DNA from: Macrococcus lamae
Lineage (GTDB): Bacteria > Bacillota > Bacilli > Staphylococcales > Staphylococcaceae
DNA: 64,000 bases
Reading direction: 5' to 3'
Assembly: GCF_004359545.1 (NCBI RefSeq)
Contig: NZ_SCWB01000005.1
Location: 52,320-116,319 of the forward strand
Of the stretch, positions 8,383 through 15,934 are shown piece after piece. Each line of letters begins with the position of its first letter. The first letter of the stretch is position 1. The translations under genes and the position numbers were made by a program. The notes beneath the pieces are model-generated. The model was not told where the DNA came from and ran no database searches. It saw nothing but the letters and a program-made list of their open reading frames with translations.

Positions 8383-9750
8383 ATGAAGTACTTAAAACGG
8401 ACATTAGGCTTTACAGCGGTGTCGTTGATGCTGCTGACTCATCATGTTCAAGCTGCTGAAAGCTTGAAAGTCGGCACAATAAAAAATTCTAATGCAGTGA
8501 TAGTAACTAATAAGACAATGATGGCTAAGAAAGTAGCCGGAGATTTTGCTAACTATACATTATATATCAACGATAAAGTGACTATTGAAGGTCAACCTTA
8601 TTATAGAGTTCAGACGTCTGAAGATATTAATAACGCGATTGGTTACGTTAAAATAAGTGACCTTAAAATTCAATCTGTTAAACCTATCGCTCCAGTACAG
8701 CAGACTGTTACATTCAGTACAAGCACAAAAGTATACAGCATACCTTATGGCACAGAACGACAAGTTGTTGACCGTGCTGGTAAAGGCGAAGAGATGGCAA
8801 TTGATGAAGCTTTAAAAGTGGGAAACAGCACTTACCTTCACGGAACATTAGTAAGTGGTGCTGAAGGCTGGGTTAAAGCAGAAAAAAATGCACCGGCAAA
8901 ACAGACGGAACCTGCTAAGCCGGAAGTAAAACCTGAACCGAAGCCAGAACCAAAAACTCAAGACTTATCAGAGCCGAAACCTGCTGTGACGGCAGAACCG
9001 AAGCCCGTGCCTCAGCAATCAGTCATTCCAGGTGCTGCAGTCACTCACACAACCGTTCCTACAACTTTGAAAGAAGCAGTAAACCGCCAGATGGGTCTGA
9101 CGCCGTCACCTCAAGTATCAGATGGTGTCAAATGGAAGGACGCACGTATGGACTTCGTAAAAAACTATGTCGATACTGAGCCGCTCATCACTGATGCCGT
9201 CGATAAGTATCAGTTCCTTGTCCTTAATGAACCTCAGGGATTATCAGCCGACCAGCTGAATATACTGCTGAGAGGCAAAGGAATTCTTGAAGGTAAAGGG
9301 CAGGCGTTTAAAACAGCGAGTGAACAATATCGCATCAATGAAATCTATTTAATCTCTCATGCTTTTCTTGAAACAGCTGAAGGACAGAGTACACTTGCTA
9401 ACGGACTGGAAGTTAAAGAGGAACCTGGGAATAAACGCTTCTATAATATGTTCGGTGTCGGCGCATATGATCGTAACGCTTTAAAATATGGTGCAAAATA
9501 TGCAGCTAATGTCGGATGGGACACCCCTGAAAAAGCAATTATCGGCGGTGCAGCATTTATTTCAAGAGGCTTTCTGACAGAATCACAGAACACGCTTTAT
9601 ACAATGCGCTGGAACCCTGCTGCACCAGGCAGTTCTCAATACGCGACCGATGCACAGTGGGCAGCTTCAAATGCAAACTACATTGCAGGTTTTTATCAGC
9701 AGCTTGGCATTGAAGGCGGCAAGTACCACTTCATACACTATAGTAAATAG
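8383..9750 (+). CDS. secreted N-acetylglucosaminidase with SH3-like repeats
   Basis: 455 residues. Signal peptide at residues 1-24 (cleavage after VQA). Two SH3b/GW-like wall-binding segments lie at about 30-90 and 100-165, then a Pro/Glu/Lys-rich linker (about 170-215). The C-terminal GH73-type glucosaminidase domain is at about 240-450. The catalytic glutamate is likely in LISHAFLETAEGQS, and the downstream YGAKYAAN and FYQQLG segments fit the family. It cleaves peptidoglycan glycan strands during growth or division. A TATAAT box lies at 8352. It is monocistronic, followed by a 59-base hairpin. Confidence 0.9.
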   Translation: MKYLKRTLGFTAVSLMLLTHHVQAAESLKVGTIKNSNAVIVTNKTMMAKKVAGDFANYTLYINDKVTIEGQPYYRVQTSEDINNAIGYVKISDLKIQSVKPIAPVQQTVTFSTSTKVYSIPYGTERQVVDRAGKGEEMAIDEALKVGNSTYLHGTLVSGAEGWVKAEKNAPAKQTEPAKPEVKPEPKPEPKTQDLSEPKPAVTAEPKPVPQQSVIPGAAVTHTTVPTTLKEAVNRQMGLTPSPQVSDGVKWKDARMDFVKNYVDTEPLITDAVDKYQFLVLNEPQGLSADQLNILLRGKGILEGKGQAFKTASEQYRINEIYLISHAFLETAEGQSTLANGLEVKEEPGNKRFYNMFGVGAYDRNALKYGAKYAANVGWDTPEKAIIGGAAFISRGFLTESQNTLYTMRWNPAAPGSSQYATDAQWAASNANYIAGFYQQLGIEGGKYHFIHYSK

Positions 9751-9796
9751 AATCAGGGATATTCATTCTGTGCTCTGATTTTTAGATATACAAATG

Positions 9797-9855
9797 CGCA
9801 CCTTAGGATGAAACTGAAGCTTATTGCCTTCATCGTTTCGTTTTCCTAAGGTGCG
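9797..9855. repeat. 59-base interrupted inverted repeat
   Basis: Outer arms CGCACCTTAGGA (9797-9808) and TCCTAAGGTGCG (9844-9855) pair over 12 bp. Inside, GAAAC/GTTTC and TGAAG/CTTCA can pair around an 8-base loop. There is no U-run on either side, so it is not a standard intrinsic terminator. It could be an RNA processing element, a structured leader of the hydrolase gene at 9916, or a mobile palindrome. Confidence 0.6.
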
Positions 9856-9915
9856 ACGTGTTTCCTGCTTCATAGAAATTTATTCTGAATATACAATAAT
9901 TATAAGGAGGCAGCA

Positions 9916-10728
9916 ATGTTTATAGAAATTGACGGTTATCCAGTATACTATGAAACCATCGGCAAAGGCGTGCCTGTATTGTGCATTCATGGTTATGGTG
10001 TTGACCATCGAATCATGAAAAATACAGTGGAATCAGTTATTAAAGAGACAGACTATGCCTATTCAAGAATATACATTGATCTGCCGGGTATGGGCCAGTC
10101 AGCGGTTAATCCGAATATCATCAATGCTGATGATATGCTGTCTGTCCTTATGAAGTTCATCCGAAAAGTTATCAAGAAACAGCATTTCCTGATTATCGGA
10201 AACTCGTACGGCGGTTATTTATCAAACGGTATTAACTTTAAGATGGCAGGCTGTGTAGACGGCATGTTCTTCTTCTGCCCTGTCATTATCGCAGATAGTG
10301 AAAAGCGAAAGCTGCCTGTCCATCAGCACATTCTGCTGGAAACTATAAATCCGGGAGACCACAAGAAAGAATTTCAAGAATTTTTAAATACCAATGTCAT
10401 CATCACCAAGAAAAACTGGCAGCGTTACCTGGATGAATTAGTAACCGGTAAGGCTGTTGCTGATACAGACTTTAAAGAACGTTACTTTAATGACGGTTAT
10501 TCATTCAGTTTTGAACGTGAGTTGCTTGAAACCCGACATAATTGTCCGATGACAGTTATCGTCGGCAGACAGGATTCAACTGTCGGTTACGATGATGCCT
10601 ATAATTTAGTGAAAGATAACGAATTCGGCAACTTTATACTGCTCAATGAAGCAGGACACAATCTGCAGATTGATCAGGCCAAACTATTCAATGCTCATTT
10701 ACTGCATTTCTTTAAGATTCATCAGTAA
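9916..10728 (+). CDS. alpha/beta hydrolase
   Basis: A 270-residue cytosolic alpha/beta hydrolase without signal peptide. An oxyanion-hole HGYG motif lies near residue 26. The nucleophile elbow GNSYGG (Ser near residue 96) is present, with a candidate acid Asp in VGRQDST near residue 218 and a catalytic His in EAGHNLQ near residue 247. The cap is short. AAGGAGG precedes the ATG. The NERD gene begins 34 bp downstream, suggesting a two-gene operon. The substrate cannot be inferred. Confidence 0.85.
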   Translation: MFIEIDGYPVYYETIGKGVPVLCIHGYGVDHRIMKNTVESVIKETDYAYSRIYIDLPGMGQSAVNPNIINADDMLSVLMKFIRKVIKKQHFLIIGNSYGGYLSNGINFKMAGCVDGMFFFCPVIIADSEKRKLPVHQHILLETINPGDHKKEFQEFLNTNVIITKKNWQRYLDELVTGKAVADTDFKERYFNDGYSFSFERELLETRHNCPMTVIVGRQDSTVGYDDAYNLVKDNEFGNFILLNEAGHNLQIDQAKLFNAHLLHFFKIHQ

Positions 10729-10762
10729 CGATTACTTCTAAGTGTGCTCAAAGAGGTGTAAC

Positions 10763-11668
10763 ATGCTGTTAAAAAGTCGTCTTCTTTCTGAGAAACTTCA
10801 CTATTATCATGCATTGTCCGGTCGCACCAGGTTTACAGCAAATCAGCTTGAAGATTTTCATACGCATTTTAACGGTTATAAAGGTGAGCAGGAATTCGTT
10901 CAGCTTGTCAAAAGTTTTTCTGATGCCATCATATTATGGGATTTGAATATCCGTTCGAAGTTTAAAGGTTCGGCCCAGTTTGATGTGATCATCATTCATC
11001 AGAATACAGTAATCCATTATGACATAAAGAACTATAAAGGTCAGTTCACTATGAGAGACGGCTCTTTAGTAAATGACTTCGGTCGTGATTTTAAAAATCC
11101 TGACCATCAGCTTATTCGAGCACATCATATTTTAGAAGATGTTGTGCACCACTATGACAATCAGTATGTAATAGAAAGCTATATCGTATTTATCAATAAC
11201 CAATTTCATTTGCGTGGCAATACCGATAATCCACGTTGGCTATTCCGCAGTATATTGAACAACCACCTGAAAAAGTACAGCCATAGCAATTTCATGCTGG
11301 ATGATAATCAGTCGCTTGGACATCACTTAATCAAAGTGAGTCATCCAGAACTCAATATTAATCCTCTCGAACGCACTTCTTTTTCCATGGAGATGATAGG
11401 GTTAAAGTGCCTTTACTGCGATACCTTGATTCGCGAAGTGACAACTAAAGTAAAGTATTATAAGTGTGAAAGCTGCGGCAAGAATGAAGTGATCAGGCTC
11501 ATTACCTTTAAAAGTCTGAGTGATTTATATTATTTAAAAGGAGAGCCTTTTACCATCACCGAAGCTATTGAATGGTGTGAAGGAGTGAGTCGTGCTTCTA
11601 TTTCAAGGGTATTGGCTACCAATTTTAAAAAAATCGGTTCGAGCAGAGCTACTAAATATCATTTATAG
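10763..11668 (+). CDS. NERD nuclease-like domain / zinc ribbon / HTH protein
   Basis: 301 residues. The N-terminal NERD domain (about 30-150) shows FNGYKGEQEF, then QFDVIIIHQNTVIHYDIKNYKG, the PD-(D/E)xK-like core with a DxK triad. A four-cysteine zinc ribbon follows (CLYC...CESC, residues about 218-240). The C-terminal 60 residues look like a winged helix (TITEAIEWCEGVSRASISRVL). ATG 10763 is chosen over GTG 10742 because AGAGGTG sits just upstream of it. NERD proteins are thought to act in DNA processing, but the activity here is unproven. It is probably co-transcribed with the alpha/beta hydrolase gene. Confidence 0.78.
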   Translation: MLLKSRLLSEKLHYYHALSGRTRFTANQLEDFHTHFNGYKGEQEFVQLVKSFSDAIILWDLNIRSKFKGSAQFDVIIIHQNTVIHYDIKNYKGQFTMRDGSLVNDFGRDFKNPDHQLIRAHHILEDVVHHYDNQYVIESYIVFINNQFHLRGNTDNPRWLFRSILNNHLKKYSHSNFMLDDNQSLGHHLIKVSHPELNINPLERTSFSMEMIGLKCLYCDTLIREVTTKVKYYKCESCGKNEVIRLITFKSLSDLYYLKGEPFTITEAIEWCEGVSRASISRVLATNFKKIGSSRATKYHL

Positions 11669-11790
11669 CCGTTTGCCTCTCACGTTTTTAATTTCTTGAG
11701 AGGCAAACGGCTTTCCCTCTCATGTTTCTGGTTTCTTGAGAGGCAAACGGCTTTCCCTCTCATGTTCCTGATATCTTGAAAGGCAAACAA
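11669..11790. repeat. three tandem 40-bp repeats with internal hairpins
   Basis: Units begin at 11676, 11716 and 11756, with an exact period of 40. Each contains CCTCTCA ... TGAGAGG (the last one degenerate: TGAAAGG) and a GGCAAACGGCTTTC spacer. In the first copy the stem extends to 15 bp: GCCGTTTGCCTCTCA at 11669-11683 pairs with 11697-11711. The array lies directly after the NERD stop codon and before the aminopeptidase terminator, between convergent genes. Confidence 0.9.
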
Positions 11791-11800
11791 TATTTTTAAA

Positions 11801-11832
11801 AACAGAACTCCCTCAATCGAGGGAGTTCTCAT
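11801..11832. terminator. bidirectional terminator
   Basis: AGAACTCCCTC and GAGGGAGTTCT form an 11-bp stem (11804-11829) with a 4-base loop, flanked by A- and T-rich sequence. It terminates the aminopeptidase gene and probably the NERD side as well. Confidence 0.85.
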
Positions 11833-13061
11833 TATTCCACCCATCTTCCTTGTCTGAAGATAGGTTCACTGCTGCCGTCTTTATAGATACCGTCAATATT
11901 AAGAGAATCACTACCGATCATAAAATCGACGTGGGTCAAACTATCGTTGATACCAAGCTCGACCTGCTCTTTAATCGTCTTATCCTCTGCACCGTCTATC
12001 ACTTCAGCAAACCCGCTACCGAGTGCGATATGACACGATGCATTCTCATCGAACAATGTATTATAAAACAGCAGTCCGCTTTCATAGATTGGAGAATTAA
12101 CCGGAACTAGGGCAATTTCTCCAATCTGCTTAGCACCTTCGTCAATATCAAGCAGATACTTCAAAGATTCATAACCCTCTGCCGCTTCAAAATCGACCAC
12201 TTTCCCTTCCTTAAATGTCAATTTGAAGTTATCAATAATCTTTCCAGATAAGCTGAGCGGCAGTGTATTAGACACATAGCCATCCACGCGTCTAAAGTCA
12301 GGCGTCGTATAGACTTCTTCTGTCGGCATGTTGACAATAATTTCTGTTCCTTTCTTATTCACCTTCCCCGCTTTCAGCCAGTGACCCCCCGGATGAAGTC
12401 CAACGGTAAGATCTGTTCCTGGAGCAGTGTAGTGCAATTTGTCGAAACCTTTCTCAGTCAGCCACTCAGCACGTTTCTTCAAATGCGCGATATGAGATGT
12501 CCATGCCTCAACAGGATTTTCCTGGTCGATACGAACTGCTTTGAATATCGCTTCAAACAGTGCATTTTGTGCATCCTCGCCTTTAAGATTCGGGAATACC
12601 ATCTCTGCCCATTCAATAGAAGGATAGGCGATAATGCACCAAGTTTGTCTGAAGTCACCGAAACTGTCAGACATGCTTTCACTGGCTTTCATCATGACTT
12701 TCGCTTTCGCATTGATTTTCTCTTCAGAATGTTCTTTTAATCCTTCCGGAGAAACGCTTGTAATACTTAAGAATGCTGCTTTTTCGTCTTCAATATATTT
12801 TAGTTCTTGCTTTATATAATCCGGAACTTCCTGCAGTGTCTTTATCGATTGATAATCATATGTATGTCTAGCTACTTCAATATCGGAATAATTCACAATG
12901 ACCTTCTTCGCACCACGTTCGTAAGCCTCTTTAACAACCAATCTTGCTAAGGGTGCCGCATTAATATCTGCTTCAATAACCAGTATTTCATCCTGCTGGA
13001 TATTGAGGCCTATGTCAACAACCACCCTTGCATACTTCTCCAATAACTCCATATGATTCAT
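11832..13061 (-). CDS. M29 family aminopeptidase (AmpS-like)
   Basis: A 409-residue cytosolic metallo-aminopeptidase of the thermophilic aminopeptidase (M29) family, full length. Recognisable segments are LVIEADINAAPLARLVVKEAYERGA near residues 27-51 (only part is quoted as motif: EADINAAPLARL), MPTEEVYTTPD with metal-ligand Glu residues near residue 247, EGYESL near residue 295, and GSGFAEVIDGAED near 348. It releases N-terminal residues from peptides using divalent metal ions. GGAG lies eight bases before the ATG. It is monocistronic. Confidence 0.92.
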   Translation of the reverse strand: MNHMELLEKYARVVVDIGLNIQQDEILVIEADINAAPLARLVVKEAYERGAKKVIVNYSDIEVARHTYDYQSIKTLQEVPDYIKQELKYIEDEKAAFLSITSVSPEGLKEHSEEKINAKAKVMMKASESMSDSFGDFRQTWCIIAYPSIEWAEMVFPNLKGEDAQNALFEAIFKAVRIDQENPVEAWTSHIAHLKKRAEWLTEKGFDKLHYTAPGTDLTVGLHPGGHWLKAGKVNKKGTEIIVNMPTEEVYTTPDFRRVDGYVSNTLPLSLSGKIIDNFKLTFKEGKVVDFEAAEGYESLKYLLDIDEGAKQIGEIALVPVNSPIYESGLLFYNTLFDENASCHIALGSGFAEVIDGAEDKTIKEQVELGINDSLTHVDFMIGSDSLNIDGIYKDGSSEPIFRQGRWVE

Positions 13062-13135
13062 CTTTTCATCTCCTGACTTAATTTTCTGACTATTTAATCA
13101 TACCGAAGTATTGAACTTTTTCCAATATTTATTAA

Positions 13136-13170
13136 ATTAAAAAAATCTCCCGGATGATTCCTGGGAGATG
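13136..13170 (-). terminator. terminator of the metNIQ operon
   Basis: On the minus strand, ATCTCCC and GGGAGAT (7-bp stem, 13145-13169) are followed by a run of T residues. It lies nine bases after the metQ stop. Confidence 0.88.
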
Positions 13171-13178
13171 ATTGACTA

Positions 13179-14021
13179 TTACTTTAAACTTTTCTCTATA
13201 TCATCGATTTCTTTTTGTGATAACTTCTTCACAATTTCACCGTCATTAGAATCTTTTTCAATTGCTTTGACCGCTTCATCAGAATGGTAATATTCAACAA
13301 TTTTTTTGTAATCTTTATTATTTTTTTCACTTGTTTTTGATGCGATAACATTGATATATGGTTTAGCTGCTGCAGAATTTGGATCTTCAAGGTAGATCGG
13401 GTCATCTTTCGGATTCAAGCCTGCTTTACCGGCTACACCGTTATTGATAATCGCTAAAGCAACATCAGGCAATACTCTTGGTGTCTGTTGCGCGTCGATT
13501 GCTTTGATTTTAATACCTAGTTTATTTTCAGTGATTTTAGATGGATCACCGAAAAGCCCAAAGTCATCAGACAGTTTGATGACACCCGCTGTTTCAAGTA
13601 ATTTCAACGAACGTGCCTGATTAGTTACATCATTCGGAATGGCAACTGTATCACCTTTTTTCAAGTCTTTAATATCTTTAATTTTATCTGAATATGCTCC
13701 GAGTGGTGCAAATACAGTTGTTCCTATCACTGATAAGTCCAAATTATGATCCTTTTTAAACTGATCCAGGAATGCGAAATGTTGAAATGCGTTCAAATCG
13801 ATGTCCCCTTCATTCAATGCATTATTAGGAGCTGTGTAATCCTGGAATTCAACTAGTTCTACTTTAATACCGTCTTGTTCTGCTTTTTTCTTAACAACAT
13901 TCCATACTTTACCGTCTACACCAGTTACACCGATTTTAATTGTTTTTTGTTCTTTTTCCTTATTGCCGCACGCTGCCAGTACTAATAATGCACTTAAAAC
14001 CAATAGTAAAATTCTCTTCAT
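13179..14021 (-). CDS. metQ: methionine-binding lipoprotein MetQ
   Basis: A 280-residue substrate-binding lipoprotein of the NlpA/MetQ family. The signal peptide ends with the lipobox LVLAAC, so Cys near residue 18 is lipidated. The mature protein shows KIGVTGVDGKVWNVVKK, DYTAPNNALNEGDIDLNAFQH and the AIDAQQTPRVLPDVALAIINNG segment, all hallmarks of the family. ATG 14021 has GGAGAG upstream; the longer reading frame from 14063 overlaps metI. It delivers D- or L-methionine to MetNI. It is the third gene of a metN-metI-metQ operon. Confidence 0.95.
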   Translation of the reverse strand: MKRILLLVLSALLVLAACGNKEKEQKTIKIGVTGVDGKVWNVVKKKAEQDGIKVELVEFQDYTAPNNALNEGDIDLNAFQHFAFLDQFKKDHNLDLSVIGTTVFAPLGAYSDKIKDIKDLKKGDTVAIPNDVTNQARSLKLLETAGVIKLSDDFGLFGDPSKITENKLGIKIKAIDAQQTPRVLPDVALAIINNGVAGKAGLNPKDDPIYLEDPNSAAAKPYINVIASKTSEKNNKDYKKIVEYYHSDEAVKAIEKDSNDGEIVKKLSQKEIDDIEKSLK

Positions 14022-14034
14022 TTTATCTCTCTCC

Positions 14035-14706
14035 TTATAATCTGCTTGTATATATATTCGCAACCTTATTGCCGATGAATTGTGTGATCTGTACGAGGAT
14101 GATGAGTATCAACACTGTGACAAACATCACAGCCACGTCAAATCGCTGATAACCATATGTAAAAGCGAGATAGCCGATGCCGCCTGCACCTACAAGACCC
14201 GCTACTGCTGAGAACTCGATAAGTGACACGGTTGTAAATGTCAGACCGAGAATCAATGAACCCGCTGCTTCTGGTACTAATACTTTAAACAGAATGTCAA
14301 ACTTCGATGACCCCATCGCTTCAGCAGCTTCGATGACTCCTTTATCCACTGAGATGATGTTATTCTCAACAACACGGGCGATTGATAACGATGCTGCAAG
14401 AGTCATCGGGAAAATCGCTGCCCAGATGCCGATGGTCGTTCCGACTAGAAACCTGGTAATAGGAATCAATGCTACGAGGAAGATAATGAACGGGATTGGG
14501 CGTATTGTATTGATGAAGAAGTTCAGAATAACATTGACCGTCTTATTTTCAAGGACATGCCCTCTTCCTGTTGCGTAAAGAATAATTCCGAGCGGCAGTC
14601 CGATGAGTACTGCAAGTACGAGTGTAATGCCTACCATAATCAGCGTATTGATGGTTTCCTGAATAATGACCGGATAAAATTCCGTTAAATCAGTTTTCAA
14701 AGCCAT
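14035..14706 (-). CDS. metI: methionine ABC transporter permease MetI
   Basis: A 223-residue inner-membrane permease with five to six helices. The BPD_transp_1 signature and EAA loop (EAAEAMGSSKFDILFKVLVPEA, of which EAAEAMGSS docks the ATPase) lie near residues 125-145. The size fits MetI. GGAGG is directly before the ATG, and the start overlaps the metN stop by 17 bp, implying translational coupling. Together with MetN and MetQ it imports methionine. Confidence 0.95.
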   Translation of the reverse strand: MALKTDLTEFYPVIIQETINTLIMVGITLVLAVLIGLPLGIILYATGRGHVLENKTVNVILNFFINTIRPIPFIIFLVALIPITRFLVGTTIGIWAAIFPMTLAASLSIARVVENNIISVDKGVIEAAEAMGSSKFDILFKVLVPEAAGSLILGLTFTTVSLIEFSAVAGLVGAGGIGYLAFTYGYQRFDVAVMFVTVLILIILVQITQFIGNKVANIYTSRL

Positions 14707-15712
14707 GCACCTCCTTAATCTGAATGCCGTGACGTGTCAACTCTTCCAGTGCATTCTGTATGCGGTTGTCACTTCCGACCGCTTCAATTAATAAATTACC
14801 AAAAAGTTTATCTGTTAACTCGGTAATACCGCCGTACAAAATATTGAAATCGACATCAAACTGTCTGCCAATCTGACTCAGTACAGGCTTAAGAATTTGC
14901 TGATGATTAAAAATAAAGCGGTATAATCGTCGAGATCTTACATCGACTTCAAGTGGAATATCATCGTTCAATACAGAATGGACAAAGCGTTTAGTGGTCG
15001 GATGAACAGGATTAGTGAACAGTTCAAACACTTTATTCTGCTCAACAATTTTTCCTTTTTCCATCACTGCTACTTCATCACAAATACTTTTTACCACTTC
15101 CATCTCATGAGTGATCATGACAATCGTAATGTTCAGCTCTTGGTTGATGCGTTTCAAAAGCTTCAATATTTCATCCGTCGTTTCAGGGTCAAGTGCTGAC
15201 GTTGCTTCGTCACAGAGCAGAATATCAGGATTAGTCGCCAGTGCTCTCGCGATGCCGATACGCTGTTTCTGACCACCGGACAGCTGACTCGGGTAATCAT
15301 GTTTCTTATCCAGCAAGCCAACAAACTGGAGCAGCTCATCCACTCGTTTATCGATATCTGCCTTCTTGTATTTCTTCGTCAGTTTCAGCGGATATTTAAT
15401 ATTGTCTTCGACGGTTTTCGCTCGGAACAAGTTGAACTGCTGGAAGATCATGCCGATGTTCTGACGTCGTTTCCTAAGCAGCTGCTGACCAAGACGCGTT
15501 ATATCTTCGCCTTCGATGACCACTCGCCCGGATGTCGGTTTCTCCAGTTTGTTGATGAGTCTGACAAGCGTTGACTTACCCGCGCCGGAATAACCGACAA
15601 TGCCGAATATCTGTCCTTTCTCTATCGTCAATGACACGTCTGAAAGTGCTTCAACAACCCCTTTTTTCGTTTGAAACTGTTTAGTCACGTGCTCAATTTC
15701 AATGATGGCCAT
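14690..15712 (-). CDS. metN: methionine ABC transporter ATPase MetN
   Basis: A 340-residue ATP-binding subunit. Walker A GYSGAGKST is near residue 38, Q-loop QQFNLF, signature LSGGQ near 141, Walker B LLCDEATSALD and H-loop ITHEM. The C-terminal NIL/ACT-like domain (about 265-340) binds methionine and mediates trans-inhibition in homologues. It is the first gene of the operon, directly preceded by a SAM-I riboswitch and terminator. Confidence 0.96.
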   Translation of the reverse strand: MAIIEIEHVTKQFQTKKGVVEALSDVSLTIEKGQIFGIVGYSGAGKSTLVRLINKLEKPTSGRVVIEGEDITRLGQQLLRKRRQNIGMIFQQFNLFRAKTVEDNIKYPLKLTKKYKKADIDKRVDELLQFVGLLDKKHDYPSQLSGGQKQRIGIARALATNPDILLCDEATSALDPETTDEILKLLKRINQELNITIVMITHEMEVVKSICDEVAVMEKGKIVEQNKVFELFTNPVHPTTKRFVHSVLNDDIPLEVDVRSRRLYRFIFNHQQILKPVLSQIGRQFDVDFNILYGGITELTDKLFGNLLIEAVGSDNRIQNALEELTRHGIQIKEVHGFEN

Positions 15713-15730
15713 AGTTCCCTCCTAAATATA

Positions 15731-15770
15731 AAAAAACGACTTTCCGGCAAGCGCCAAAAAGTCGTTTTAC
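15731..15770 (-). terminator. riboswitch-controlled terminator before metN
   Basis: On the minus strand, AAAACGACTTTTTGGC and the complementary GCCGGAAAGTCGTTTT arm form a long stem with a short loop, followed by T residues, 19 bp before the metN ATG. It is the expression platform of the SAM-I riboswitch. Confidence 0.88.
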
Positions 15771-15771
15771 G

Positions 15772-15878
15772 TCTCTTTATCTGCCAAGCCGAGCTTGATG
15801 GATTTAGCACAGTGCTCAGTGAATGAGTCCGCTGCTGAGATGTCGTCGGGCCATATCCCTCAATCTCTCTTGATAATT
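15772..15878 (-). promoter_or_regulatory. SAM-I (S-box) riboswitch
   Basis: Minus-strand sequence contains the conserved S-box core: TTATCAAGAGAG at the 5' side of P1/P2, GAGGGA, TGGCCCGA, a GTGCTAAATCC segment and the closing AGATAAAGAG. It is followed at once by an intrinsic terminator and metNIQ. When S-adenosylmethionine is abundant the terminator should form and methionine uptake should be switched off. Confidence 0.92.
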
Positions 15879-15934
15879 TTTATTAAGTTAATTGCATTAT
15901 TACAGACAACAATATCTCCTGTCAACCGCTTTTT

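Noticed and set aside
11669..11790. Short CRISPR-like array
   Set aside because: The repeats are directly adjacent without unique spacers, and no cas genes are in the window.
13940..14578. Long plus-strand open frames opposite metQ and metI
   Set aside because: They have low-complexity, membrane-antisense composition and no ribosome site, opposite clearly conserved genes.
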